NCBI RefSeq assembly: GCF_025642135.1
Contig: NZ_CP106793.1
Coordinates: 8,152,001-8,216,000 of the forward strand
Source of the DNA: Streptomyces cynarae
Lineage (GTDB): Bacteria > Actinomycetota > Actinomycetes > Streptomycetales > Streptomycetaceae
Length of the DNA stretch: 64,000 nucleotides
Reading direction: 5' to 3'
This document shows, piece after piece, positions 9,219 to 18,400 of this stretch. A program made the position numbers and the translations under genes. Numbering within the stretch: the stretch's first letter is position 1; each line of letters opens with the position of its first letter. Below the pieces are notes generated by a model. The model ran no database searches. It was not told where the DNA came from and saw nothing but the letters and a program-made list of their open reading frames with translations.

Positions 9219-9605
9219 GTGACAGCCACGACTTCGCACACGATTTCGCAGCAGGATCCCATTCGGTTTCTGGAGGATCGCTTCGCGTGCGCACAGGCGT
9301 GCACGGAGTGTGCGCGGGCGTGCGCCTTGCGCGCGAGCCTCGCCGAACCGGGCGGTACTCGGGGCCAGGAACGTCTGCGGCGCAAGGGCATCATGTGCGC
9401 GGAGGTCTGCGACGCGACCTGCCGCGTGCTGTCCGCGTACGGCAGTCAGGACGAGGACGACATCCGCGGCCAGGTGACCTGGTGCCGGGCGGTCTGCCTG
9501 GACACCGCGCACGTCTTCGACGCGGACCCGGGTGGCGAGGAGGCGGCGCGGGCCTGTCGCGAAGCCGCCCGGGCCTGTTCCGATTTCCTCCAGACACTGG
9601 GCTGA
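9219..9605 (+). CDS. Four-helix-bundle copper-storage protein (Csp-like, DUF326)
   Basis: The probable start is GTG 9219; the frame runs upstream to 9126 but there the sequence is not protein-like. No strong ribosome site is visible. The 128 residues carry cysteines spaced along helices: FACAQACTECARACALRAS, GIMCAEVCDATCRVLS, VTWCRAVCLDTAHVF and AARACREAARACSDFL. In Csp proteins such cysteines line the inside of a four-helix bundle and bind many Cu(I) ions. There is no Tat or Sec leader, so this is a cytosolic (Csp3-like) form that buffers copper. Confidence 0.85.
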   Translation: MTATTSHTISQQDPIRFLEDRFACAQACTECARACALRASLAEPGGTRGQERLRRKGIMCAEVCDATCRVLSAYGSQDEDDIRGQVTWCRAVCLDTAHVFDADPGGEEAARACREAARACSDFLQTLG

Positions 9606-9734
9606 CGGATCCGGACACCGGCTCGACGCTCTGGACGCCGCGCCAGGCATTCCCCTTCCTCGGCATTCCCAATTTCTGGAACAGGTTCTACGGTGTGCGC
9701 CGTCAGGACCGGCCACGGGGAGCCTGGAGGCGCC

Positions 9735-10913
9735 GTGCATCTCGACTACACGCCCGAGCAACAGCGGCTGCGCACCGAGCTGCGTGGGTACTTCGCGCGG
9801 CTGGTGCCAGAGGGCGCCTACGCCCGGCACAGCGACCCGGCGGCACAGAAGCGGTTCTACCGCGACACCATCCGCCGTCTGGGCAGTGACGGCTGGCTCG
9901 GCGTGGGCTGGCCGAAGGAGTACGGCGGGCGCGGGATGAGCGCAATGGAGCAGTTCATCTTCTTCGACGAGGCCGCCCAGGCGGGAGTGCCGCTGCCGCT
10001 GATGGCGCTCAACACGGTCGGTCCGACGCTCATGCGGTTCGGCACGGACGAGCAGAAGGAGTACTTCCTGCCGAGGATCCTCTCCGGGGAGATCGACTTC
10101 GCGATCGGCTACAGCGAGCCCGGCGCCGGGACCGACCTCGCGTCCCTGAAGACGCGCGCCGTCCGCGAGGGCGACAGGTACGTCGTCAACGGGCAGAAGA
10201 GCTGGACCACCAACGGCGACACCGCCGACTGGGTGTGGCTCGCCGTACGCACCGACCCCGAGGCCCCGCCGCACAAGGGCATCACCATGCTGCTCGTGCC
10301 GACCGGCGATCCCGGCTACTCCTGCACCCTCATCCGGACACTCGCCGGGCACGACACCACCGCGAGCTACTACGAGAACGTCCGTGTCCCCGTCTCCCGT
10401 CGTGTGGGCGAGGAGAACCACGGCTGGCGGCTGATCACCAACCAGCTCAACCACGAGCGCGTCACCCTCGCCGCCCACGGCACCATGGCCATCCGCGCCC
10501 TGCACGACGTGCAGCGCTGGGCCATGCAGACCAAGCTCACCGACGGCCGCCGGGTGATCGACCTGCCCTGGGTGCGCCGCCGCCTGGCCCTGACGCACAC
10601 GAAGCTGGACGCGATGAAGCTGCTGAACTGGCAGATGGTGAGCGCGGTCGAGGAGGGCACGCTCACCCCGCAGGACGCCTCCGCGGTCAAGGTCTACGGC
10701 TCCGAGGCCCGCCGCGACGCCTACGCCTGGCTGATGGAGGTCGTGGCGGCCGCGGGGCCGCTGAAGGAGGGCCCGGCGGGCGCCGCGCTCCACGGCGAAC
10801 TGGAGCGCGGCTACCGCTCGGCGGTGATCTTCACCTTCGGCGGCGGGAACAACGAGATCCAGCGGGAGATCATCTCCTGGATCGGCCTCGGCATGCCCCG
10901 GGTGCGCAGGTGA
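9735..10913 (+). CDS. Acyl-CoA dehydrogenase
   Basis: GTG at 9735 with GGAGG at 9726-9730; the frame continues to 9693 but lacks a ribosome site. 392 residues in the standard order: N-terminal helices (LDYTPEQQRLRTELRGYFARL), the FAD/substrate signature GYSEPGAGTDLASLKTRA near 125-142, RYVVNGQKSWTTNGDTADW, and the C-terminal FGGGNNEIQREIISWIGLGMPR. It oxidises an acyl-CoA to the enoyl-CoA with FAD, passing electrons to ETF. The length and the GGGNNEIQ ending resemble FadE-type enzymes used for branched or sterol side-chain acyl-CoAs, often heterodimeric, but no partner lies next to it. Insertion-sequence debris follows. Confidence 0.9.
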   Translation: MHLDYTPEQQRLRTELRGYFARLVPEGAYARHSDPAAQKRFYRDTIRRLGSDGWLGVGWPKEYGGRGMSAMEQFIFFDEAAQAGVPLPLMALNTVGPTLMRFGTDEQKEYFLPRILSGEIDFAIGYSEPGAGTDLASLKTRAVREGDRYVVNGQKSWTTNGDTADWVWLAVRTDPEAPPHKGITMLLVPTGDPGYSCTLIRTLAGHDTTASYYENVRVPVSRRVGEENHGWRLITNQLNHERVTLAAHGTMAIRALHDVQRWAMQTKLTDGRRVIDLPWVRRRLALTHTKLDAMKLLNWQMVSAVEEGTLTPQDASAVKVYGSEARRDAYAWLMEVVAAAGPLKEGPAGAALHGELERGYRSAVIFTFGGGNNEIQREIISWIGLGMPRVRR

Positions 10914-11044
10914 CGGACTGTGTGACGAGGATTTTTAGTCGGCACAAAAGAGGGATGGCTGGCACCAAGATCACAGGTGTTGTCAGAGGTGCCGGCGCAT
11001 CAACTCGATGCATGTGGATCGGGCCGCGTTCGATCGGTCCCGGG

Positions 11045-11554
11045 TTACGGGATTCCGAGGTTCATGCCGCTATCGGTGGTGACCGGTGGTTGCTGCCAGC
11101 CGAGGCTCATCTGCGCGCCGGCTTCCGCTCGTGCCGTGGCCACGAGGGTCGCGTAGGGGCCCGCAACGTTGACCGGGCCGCGGTGGAAACGGATCCGGTA
11201 GAACTCGCGCAGCACGGTGCGTTGAATCCGTTCATGGACTCTGTTGCGCCGTGGAGGCCGGGGCGGGATCTGGTGAGGGACGATCCTCCACTCGGCGACT
11301 CGCGCCTTGAACGCCTTGTGGGAGGTGAGCGCGGCGGTCCGTGACTCAGGGTGCCCCGGATGTGCGGCGCAGCACTCGTGCCCCCGCACGCCGACTGTTC
11401 GGCCTTCTTCGTCGAGTCGTACCAGGTTTCGCGGGAGACGCCGAGCACCTGGCAGATCGGTGACGTTACCGATCCTGGCGGCGTGCTCGATCAGCCGCAC
11501 CGGCGGTCGTGCACCACGTCCCCGTGGGTCACGGAATGGCCTTCTTCTCTGCAT
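11045..11554 (-). pseudogene. Degraded IS481-type transposase
   Basis: On the minus strand the N-terminal helix-turn-helix is split over two frames: LIEHAARIGNVTDL in one, QVLGVSRETWYDSTKKAE in the next. After a large internal loss come pieces of the DDE core end, FKARVAEWRIVPHQIPPRPP and then IQRTVLREFYRIRFHRGPVN, typical of IS481/integrase-core transposases. The middle, including the catalytic residues, is missing. It lies directly downstream of the acyl-CoA dehydrogenase. Not functional. Confidence 0.7.
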
Positions 11555-11604
11555 CTCAGCGATCCGGAGAGTGCTTCCCGCGCCCTACCGCCTGAAACCG
11601 TGTC

Positions 11605-11850
11605 CTAACTGGTGAGGCGGACGAGGCGCTTGTAGCAGCGGAGCGCGGCGGCCAGTCTGAGAAAGGCCAGGTAGTTGCGGGAATCACGCTCGTAGCGGTG
11701 GGTGAGTCTGCGGTAGCCGGACAGCCACGACATCGTCTGCTCGATCACCCACCTGCGGCGGCCAAGGCGTTCGCTGGACTCAAGCCCTAACCCGTCCGGC
11801 ACCAACCGCATGGCCAGATCCGTCATGCGCGAATCAACGAACGAGCACAC
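11605..11850 (-). pseudogene. C-terminal fragment of an IS5-family transposase
   Basis: About 75 residues remain (ERLGRRRWVIEQTMSWLSGYRR, then HRYERDSRNYLAFLRLAAALRCYKRL), the well-known end of IS5/IS1647-like DDE transposases of Streptomyces. The N-terminal two thirds are absent and the fragment abuts the truncated FAD oxidoreductase at about 11854, so this element or its deletion removed that gene's 3' part. Confidence 0.85.
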
Positions 11851-11853
11851 CTA

Positions 11854-12014
11854 ACGAGGACGACGTGGGCGCCCTTGAGTGCCGCGTGGTAGGCGGTGGA
11901 CAGGCCGGTGAGGCCGCCGCCGATGACCACCAGGTCCGCCTGCTCGGGCAGGGGCTTGCCGGTCCGGTCGGGGAAGGCAGGAGCTGTGTCGAGCCAGTAG
12001 GGGATCTGCTTCAT
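11854..12014 (-). pseudogene. FAD-dependent oxidoreductase (DAO family), N-terminal 54 residues only
   Basis: ATG at 12014, 55 bases after the stop of the HAD gene. The sequence MKQIPYWLDTAPAFPDRTG leads into the FAD-binding Rossmann motif LVVIGGGLTGLSTAYHAAL and then GAHVVLV, after which homology stops at IS5-type sequence. Intact relatives are 370-470-residue amine or amino-acid oxidases. It would have been the second gene of the dehalogenase operon and is now a remnant. Confidence 0.8.
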
Positions 12015-12069
12015 GACGTACGTCCTCGGGTCTGCCGGTAGTCCAGGGGGTGTTGTCCGGGTCCCGGCT

Positions 12070-12753
12070 TCAGCAGCCGAGCAGGGCCGGCAGGCCGGAC
12101 AGGTCGGGCAGTTCGTCGAAGGGCTGGTAGTCGCCGCTGCCGCGGGCGCCGATGGAGCCGTTGTGGCCGTAGCGGTTGATCCACACGCGGCGAGCGAGGC
12201 CGAGGTCGCGGGTGGGGATGAGGTCGTACTCCCAGCCCTGGGCGACGTGGATGACCTGGGCGGGGTCGATGTCCATGGTCTGGAAGGCGTACTCGAAGGT
12301 CTGCCGGGACGGCTTGTACGCCTTGGCCTGCTGGGCGGTGATGACATGGTCGAACTCGACGCCCATGTTGGCCAGGTTCTGGGCGATGAGGTCGTCGTCC
12401 GTGTTGGAGATGATGGCGATCTCGTACCGGGACTTCAGCGCCCGCAGGGCGGCCGGGACCTCGGGGTGGGGGCCGAAGGTGGGCACGGCCGCGACCAGGG
12501 CCTCGCCGTCGGACTGCCGGTACTCCAGGCCGTGCAGACGCATCGCTATCTCCAGGCTGGCGGGCAGCAGCTCGCGGAAGGGGCGGTATGCCTCCAGGAC
12601 GGCGTGGAACCGCATGATGCGGAAGTCGTCGAGGAACTCGTCGACGTTCAGACGGTCCAGGTCCAGCCGGTCGGCCAGGACTTTCAGGGTGGTGGGGCCG
12701 AGCTGGAAGTCGACCAGGGTGCCGTAGGCATCGAAGGTGACGATCTGGCGCAT
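12070..12753 (-). CDS. Haloacid dehalogenase type II (L-2-haloacid dehalogenase-like hydrolase)
   Basis: I chose ATG 12753, with a GGAAAGGGA purine run upstream; the frame extends further without homology. The 227 residues hold the HAD motifs in order: motif I TFDAYGTLVDF with the nucleophile Asp at about residue 8, motif II AIISNTDDDLIAQNL near 115, motif III Lys in AQQAKAYKPSRQTFEYAF, and motif IV HVAQGWEYDLIPTRDLGL. This is the haloacid-dehalogenase subgroup, though motif I alone does not prove halide as substrate. The upstream 110-bp regulatory copy at 13021-13130 reads toward this gene. Confidence 0.85.
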   Translation of the reverse strand: MRQIVTFDAYGTLVDFQLGPTTLKVLADRLDLDRLNVDEFLDDFRIMRFHAVLEAYRPFRELLPASLEIAMRLHGLEYRQSDGEALVAAVPTFGPHPEVPAALRALKSRYEIAIISNTDDDLIAQNLANMGVEFDHVITAQQAKAYKPSRQTFEYAFQTMDIDPAQVIHVAQGWEYDLIPTRDLGLARRVWINRYGHNGSIGARGSGDYQPFDELPDLSGLPALLGC

Positions 12754-13020
12754 GATATTAAATCCCTTTCCGGGCATATGGGATATTCCGCTTACCGGGA
12801 GTCGCGATCTCGTCGAGTGCGGCCAGGTCGGCCGCATCGGAAGTTCAGGAGGCTGCCGAGGCGTTGGGGCGGCGACCTGTTTAGGGGGCCTGGGGGCCGA
12901 GGAGGTGCCCGAGGGGCCGCCGCTGGAGGACGAGCCCCCGGACACGACGGGGACGGCGAATGCTGATCAGGTAGTCGGCGGCAGCATCATTGCTGCTCCG
13001 ATGCGATGAGCCTCTCTACG

Positions 13021-13130
13021 GCTTGAGGCGATGCGTCAGTGAAGCACTGCGGAGAATCCGGCGACAAGCGACGTGAGGCCGCGAGATCGACCGCGTATTT
13101 TGTGCCTGTGCACAACTTCCTGTCAGGGGC
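13021..13130 (-). promoter_or_regulatory. Regulatory copy A (about 110 bp), inverted duplicate of 14649-14760
   Basis: The 596 bases between the HAD gene and the PucR gene hold no credible coding sequence. This part matches 14649-14760 in inverted orientation at roughly 85 per cent identity by eye, with identical blocks such as GCGGAGAATCCGGC and TATTTTGTGCCTGTGCACAA. It reads outward toward the HAD gene at 12753, as copy B reads toward the aminotransferase gene. The shared core is a 16-bp palindrome. Likely duplicated promoter/operator DNA; the promoter hexamers are not clear. Confidence 0.7.
13100..13115. promoter_or_regulatory. 16-bp palindromic operator, copy A
   Basis: TTGTGCCTGTGCACAA has perfect 6-base arms (TTGTGC/GCACAA) around CTGT. 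The same sequence on the other strand sits at 14664-14679. Its presence on both sides of the PucR gene makes it the best candidate binding site for that regulator. Confidence 0.65.
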
Positions 13131-13349
13131 CGATGCAGTTCCGCTCGAACCGAATGGTCTCTGAGAGGCGCCGCGAGCGGCTCCGGACTGCGGCCGCTCG
13201 GCGCCGCTGCCCGGCGGCGTGACCGGGCTGTCGGCCGCCAAGCTGCCGTCCACATGAAGGGCATGCGGCCTCTGACCGACACGCTTTGGCTCCAGCTCTC
13301 CCGGTCGCGGCCCCGGCCGGTTGCCTCGCCCCGTCCAGCGATCGGTGGA

Positions 13350-14567
13350 TCAGGACATCGTCGCCCGGAAGCGGGCGCCCGCGTCCGTCTCCAGCCAAGC
13401 CAGGGCGAGGACCAGCCGGGCGGCGTCGTTCGGTCGGGACAGCTTCAGCCCGGTCGCCTCTTCCGCAGCCTGCAGGCGATTGCCCACCGTGTTCCGGTGA
13501 CGGTAGGTGCGTGCGGCCACCTCGGCGACCGAGCCCAGGTCGAAATACCAGCGCAGGGTCTCGACGATGCTGTCGCTGTCGCGCAGCTCGAGCAGTGGGC
13601 GCAGCACGCCGGTGGCCATCGCACCGGTGAGCTCCTCCTGCGCCGACATGATCGCCCCGATCCAGTGACCCTCCACGTGCCGCACTCCGGGCTGCGCGGA
13701 GCTGCGGATCGCGGCACGTGCGAACCGGATGCCGCGCGCCGTCAGCGCCAGGCCGGGGACTTCCGCGACGCCGCAGCGCCACGGGGCGAACGGCCGCAGC
13801 ATGGCAAGCACGGCCTCTTCATCGCGCCGTCCGTGACCGATGATGCCGAGGAGCTCGTCGCCCATCCATCCGAAGTGACGTACCAGGCCGCCCCGACGCA
13901 GCGCATCGTCGACCTGGGACACAGCCGGGTCCCCGGTGGGAACGGATTCGACCACGACCACGGTCAGGGCGACGTTCTCGGAGAAGCCCAGCAACGTGGA
14001 GGCCTCGGCGACGGTGGAGGGATCCTGCTCCCCTTCCAGGACCAGGCGGCTGAAGGCGCGGTTGCGCACCTCCGTACGACGGCTCGCCAGGTCGCGCTCG
14101 GTGCGGCGGTAGGCGTCGACGACCTCGACGCTGTTGGCGTCCGTCGCCTCCCAGACACGGATCAACCCGTCGAGGAAGTCGGGATCGGCGCTGATGCCAC
14201 GTGCCCGCCCCTCTGCGAGCACGGCCTCCCACAGGGTCCTGAGGTCCAGCTGGAAGGAGTGCATCAGCGCGGTCAGCGGAAACGCATGCTCCGCTCGCTC
14301 GCGTCCCACGTCCTCGGTGGCGCGCGAGACCGTCCGGGACACGGGACCGCCGGCCAGCCGGGTCAGGGCGAGTTCGAGGGTTCGTCGCATCCCCTCTCGT
14401 TTCTGGACCGGGTCCCAGTCCAACGACGCGTAGGCAGGCTCCTCGGCTTCCAGTCGTTCGAGAGCACGAGAGGTCAGTTCGTCGAGTCGTTCCTCGAGGA
14501 GCCGGCGCGCGATCGCCTGTACGGCGTCGTGGCGAGCCCCGCCCTGACGGCGCCCCGGGCCGCTCAT
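13350..14567 (-). CDS. PucR-family transcriptional regulator
   Basis: 405 residues, ATG at 14567 with GAGGCGG upstream. The N-terminal 280 residues are a sensing region (LLEERLDELTSRALERLEAEE, then a GGDEF-like fold with LVRHFGWMGDELLGIIGHG). The C-terminus is the PucR HTH_30 helix-turn-helix: LRWYFDLGSVAEVAARTYRHRNTVGNRLQAAEEATGLKLSRP. Such proteins control purine, amine and amino-acid catabolic genes. Here it lies exactly between two inverted regulatory copies that face the HAD/FAD-oxidoreductase genes on one side and the aminotransferase/deacylase genes on the other, so it probably controls both flanking operons. Confidence 0.9.
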   Translation of the reverse strand: MSGPGRRQGGARHDAVQAIARRLLEERLDELTSRALERLEAEEPAYASLDWDPVQKREGMRRTLELALTRLAGGPVSRTVSRATEDVGRERAEHAFPLTALMHSFQLDLRTLWEAVLAEGRARGISADPDFLDGLIRVWEATDANSVEVVDAYRRTERDLASRRTEVRNRAFSRLVLEGEQDPSTVAEASTLLGFSENVALTVVVVESVPTGDPAVSQVDDALRRGGLVRHFGWMGDELLGIIGHGRRDEEAVLAMLRPFAPWRCGVAEVPGLALTARGIRFARAAIRSSAQPGVRHVEGHWIGAIMSAQEELTGAMATGVLRPLLELRDSDSIVETLRWYFDLGSVAEVAARTYRHRNTVGNRLQAAEEATGLKLSRPNDAARLVLALAWLETDAGARFRATMS

Positions 14568-14648
14568 GAGGACCGCCTCTCCCGACGACAGCCGTCACTG
14601 GACGGATCCGGGGCCGTCTCCGGGTAATGCCGCTGACATGCCGGTGGG

Positions 14649-14760
14649 GCTCCCTGGCAGTGATTGTGCACAGGCACAAAATACCGGGTCGATGTCGCGG
14701 CCTTCCGTCCCTTGTTGCCGGATTCTCCGCGGTGTTTCATCTGACGCATCACCTCGGGCC
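14649..14760 (+). promoter_or_regulatory. Regulatory copy B, inverted duplicate of 13021-13130
   Basis: Same sequence as copy A read on the opposite strand; it begins 82 bases upstream of the PucR start and reads toward the plus-strand genes. The core TTGTGCACAGGCACAA (14664-14679) is the exact complement of the copy A palindrome. Apart from the weak small ORF at 15072, the 500-base gap from 14568 to 15071 holds nothing else I can identify. Confidence 0.7.
14664..14679. promoter_or_regulatory. 16-bp palindromic operator, copy B
   Basis: TTGTGCACAGGCACAA, the reverse complement of the palindrome at 13100-13115, with 6-base arms. It lies 97 bases upstream of the PucR start, so it could serve both autoregulation and control of the rightward genes. 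Confidence 0.65.
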
Positions 14761-15071
14761 GGAGAGAGCTCGTGACATGACCACGCACTTGGAGCGGCTA
14801 TGGCACTTCCGTAGGCACCTGACCCCCAGTCCGTCACCTTGAGTAGGCGCTGCTGAGGGTGCCGCGTTCCTCGGGTCAGTGTCAGCGGTTCGCCAGGCAG
14901 AGCGGGATCGAGATCACCCAGGACTCCCCCAGAGACCACGCCGAGCTCAAGGCGAGGGTCGATGACCATGAGGACACCGCCGGAGCCTGCCGAGGCGCTG
15001 CGCGGGGTGCTCGCCGCCAACGTCACCTGGGACGCCATGACCGCCGTCGCGTGAGCTGATGCCCCGTCTCG

Positions 15072-15392
15072 ATGAGCACAACGCCTTTGACGGACGGACG
15101 GCCCACCTCGGAACCGATCGCCGACCAGGTGCTGGAGCGCGTCCTGGCCCGGCCCCTGCGGCCGTGGGAGCGGGGCATCGAGGGGAAGTACCAAACGGGG
15201 GAGTTCGCCCTGGACCTGTCGCTCGTCAACTTGGTCGAGGTCTGCGCAGCCCGCGAAGCGATCGAGACACAGCCGCGGCAGCTCTGCCCGCCGCCCCCGG
15301 GAACCGCAATCGATCGGACCGTCAGGGAACTGGCTGACAGCGTCGGGCAAAGGTCCGACACGGGTGGCGGCGGGGGACTGGCCACGACCTGA
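15072..15392 (+). CDS. Small ORF of unknown function, possibly a gene remnant
   Basis: 106 residues from ATG 15072. A stretch such as PIADQVLERVLARPLRPWERG and then FALDLSLVNLVEVCAAREAI looks protein-like, but the end is Gly-rich. No good ribosome site is visible. An adjacent 30-residue frame (14962-15054) and another frame at 14859-15059 also look partly coding, which suggests debris of a decayed gene. I do not recognise a family. Confidence 0.3.
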   Translation: MSTTPLTDGRPTSEPIADQVLERVLARPLRPWERGIEGKYQTGEFALDLSLVNLVEVCAAREAIETQPRQLCPPPPGTAIDRTVRELADSVGQRSDTGGGGGLATT

Positions 15393-15455
15393 GCGTCGTG
15401 GCGCAGGCCCACGGTGAGTGATGAGCGACCTGACGACGAGAGAGAGAACGCACCA

Positions 15456-18400
15456 ATGACCTCAGCGACCACCACCAGCCGGGACGGAACGACCATCCCC
15501 GGTCACACCGGCCAACTGCCGGGCCCGCTCCTCGATCACGTATTGCGGCAGTCCTTCGGACTCGAGGGATATGTCCAGCACCCACTGGGAGGGGAGGTCG
15601 ACCAGAACGTCCGGATCACCGGCGATGACGGCATGCGCTACTTCGTACGGGTCACCCGCGCGGAGCCGGACTCGGCCGACGTTCTCTGGCAGAACTCGCT
15701 CCTCCAGCATCTGGCCTCCACCGTTCCCGACCTTCCGGTGCCACGGCTGGTCCCGACACGCGAGGGGAAGTTCCTTGCCGCCGTCGTCCACGAGGGCCGA
15801 ACGCACGTGGTTCGCGTGATGAGCTGGATCGAGGGCCGGGTCCTGGCGGACCTCGACGACCACCCCGCGGCGCTTCTGCGTCAGCTGGGAGCAGCCGCCG
15901 GGCGGCTGAGCCTCGGACTCTCCAGCGTGGAGCCACCGGTGGGCTTGGAACCGCACGACTGGGACATGCGCCGGGCCGCTGAGATTGTCGAGGCGTCGCT
16001 GCACGCTGTACAGGACGCGGACCGGCGGGAGTCGGTGCGCACGATCATGGGCTGGTACGACGATCTCCTGCCGGCATGGGACCGACTGCCTCGGAGCGTC
16101 GTACACCAGGATCTCAATGACGCCAACGTCCTGGCCGACGCTGACGAGGACGGGGTGCTGCGGATCTCAGGCATCGTCGACGTGGGCGACTCGCTCTACA
16201 GTGTGCGCGCGGCAGAGGTGGCGATCGCGGCGGGCTACGCCATGGTCCGCAAGGCCGACCCGCTCGCTGCGGCGGCCGAAGTCGTGGCCGGCTTCCACTC
16301 GGTGCTCCCCCTCACGGCTGAGGAACTGGCGGCTGTCTATCCGTTGGCGGCCGCCCGGCTGTGCATGAACGCCGTGACGTGGACGCGCCGGGTCGCCGAG
16401 AGCGACACGCCGTACGGGCGGACCCGCATGCAACACACCTGGCCGGCGATCACGCAGGTGGCCGAGGTCTGCCCCGACGTCGCCGAGGCGACGTTCCGGG
16501 TCGCGTGTGGGCTCCCCCCGACGCGGGAGCAGCGGGGTTTGGAAGAGGTCTTGGCAGAGGCGGCCCGAGACGGTGCCCCGTACGCACCGGCCCCGCAGCT
16601 GCTCGACCTGCGACCGGCAAGTGATCTTTACGACGAAGTCGACTGGCACGACGCGAGGGCGGTGCGCGCGAGCATCGACGACGTCCTCGACGGACGACGG
16701 CGGCGGGGCTACGTGCCCCACCTCAGCGCATCGCTGCTCCTGGGGGGCCGGCGCCGCCCGGGAGCCGACGAGCCCGCGACGGTTCAGGTCGGCGGCTCGC
16801 TGATCCTGGCAGACGCCGAGGAGGTTGCCAGCCCGCTGTCCGGCGTCGTCGAAGCCAGCGGTTGCGCCGGGATGCCGTTGGTACTGCGACATGCGGTCGA
16901 GGGGCTGGAGTTCTGGACGTGCTGGTGGGGACTCGACGACACGCCGCCCGTCGCGGCGACAGTCCCGGCCGGGGCGCCGTTGGGACGCGCCGGCGCGAGC
17001 GAGGAGACGGACTTGCTCGGGTCCTGCGTCCAGGTACAGGTCCACCGCACCGCGCGGATGGCCACGTGGCCGCCGCCTCGTGTCGTGCCGCCTTCCGCAC
17101 GGCAGGTGTGGAGCCACCTGTCACCCGACCCCGCCCGGCTCCTCGGGTTCACCGAGTCCTCCGCCGCGGCCCCCACCATCGACGACGTCGTCTCAGTGCG
17201 CCGTCGCCACATCGCTCGCTCCCAGCGCAACTACTACCGCAACCCGATGAACCTTGTGCGTGGGCGGGACGTGTGGTTCCACGACGAGGACGGCCTGGCC
17301 TATCTGGACTCGCTGAACAACGTCACCCACGTCGGCCATGCCGAGCCACGCGTGACGGCCGCCGCCACCCGACAGCTGCGCAAGCTCAACACCAACAGCC
17401 GTTTCGTCTACCCGCAGATCGCCAGTTACGTGCAGAAGCTGGTAGCCACCCTGCCCGACCCGCTCGAGGTCGTCTTCCTCGTCTGCACCGGCAGCGAGGC
17501 GAACGACCTGGCGCTGCGGATCGCCCGCCAGGTGACAGGTCGTCAGCACATCGTCAACATCGACGGCGCGTACCACGGAAACACCGGTGTGGTGACCGGG
17601 ATCAGCCCGAACCGTTACAAGGGCCCCGGCGGCGCCGGTGCGCCCGCGACCACCCACGAGGTCGTCATCCCGGACCGCTACCGCAGTACCTACGGGTACG
17701 ACGACGCGGACGCCGGAGTCAAGTACGCGCGCGACGCCGCGGCTGTCATCGAGCGGATCACGGCCGACGGCCGACCCCCGGCCGCCTTCATCGCCGAGTC
17801 CCTGATGGGATCGGGTGGGAACATCGTGTTCCCCGACGGCTACCTCGATGGCGTGTTCACTGCTGCAAGGCGAGCGGGTGCCCTGTGCATCTCCGACGAG
17901 GTCCAGGTCGGCGTCGGACGACTCGGGCCCTGGTGGGGGTTCGAGCTCCAGGGGGTGGTCCCGGACATCGTCACGATGGGCAAGCCGCTCGGGAACGGGC
18001 ATCCCCTCGCGGCGGTGGTCACGACTCGGGAGATCGCCGACGCGTTCGACACGGGCATGAAGTACTTCAACACCTTCGGCGGCAACCCGGTCTCCTGCGC
18101 GATCGGCGAGGCCGTGCTCGACATCGTCGAGCAGGATGGTCTGAGGGAGAACGCCGTGAGCGTGGGCGGGTACTTCGCCCGGTCGCTGCGCGAGCTCCAG
18201 CAGCGCCAACCGCTCATCGGTGACGTGCGGGCAGAAGGGCTCTACCTCGGCGTCGAACTGGTCCGCAACCGCACCACCAAGATGCCGGCAACTGAGCAGG
18301 CCTTCATGGTCACCGAGCTCATGAAGGAGCGAGGTGTCATCGTCTTCCCCAATGGCGTGCACGACAACGTACTGAAGATCAAACCGCCCATGACCTTCCG

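Noticed and set aside
10914..11044. GGCACC..GGTGCC inverted sequence as an intact IS end
   Set aside because: Arms are only 6 bases, without a matching target-site duplication or nearby complete transposase.
12987..13282. Small minus-strand ORFs in the PucR-dehalogenase gap
   Set aside because: They lie over regulatory copy A, and the equivalent ORF in copy B is on the opposite strand; the similarity is better explained by duplicated regulatory DNA than by a peptide.
13021..14760. An invertible or mobile element
   Set aside because: Long inverted arms exist but no recombinase or transposase lies between them; only the regulator gene does. Kept as a question in the findings, not as a feature.
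15072..15392. Recognisable known gene
   Set aside because: No family could be assigned, and several adjacent frames look partly coding, so it is kept only as a low-confidence ORF.
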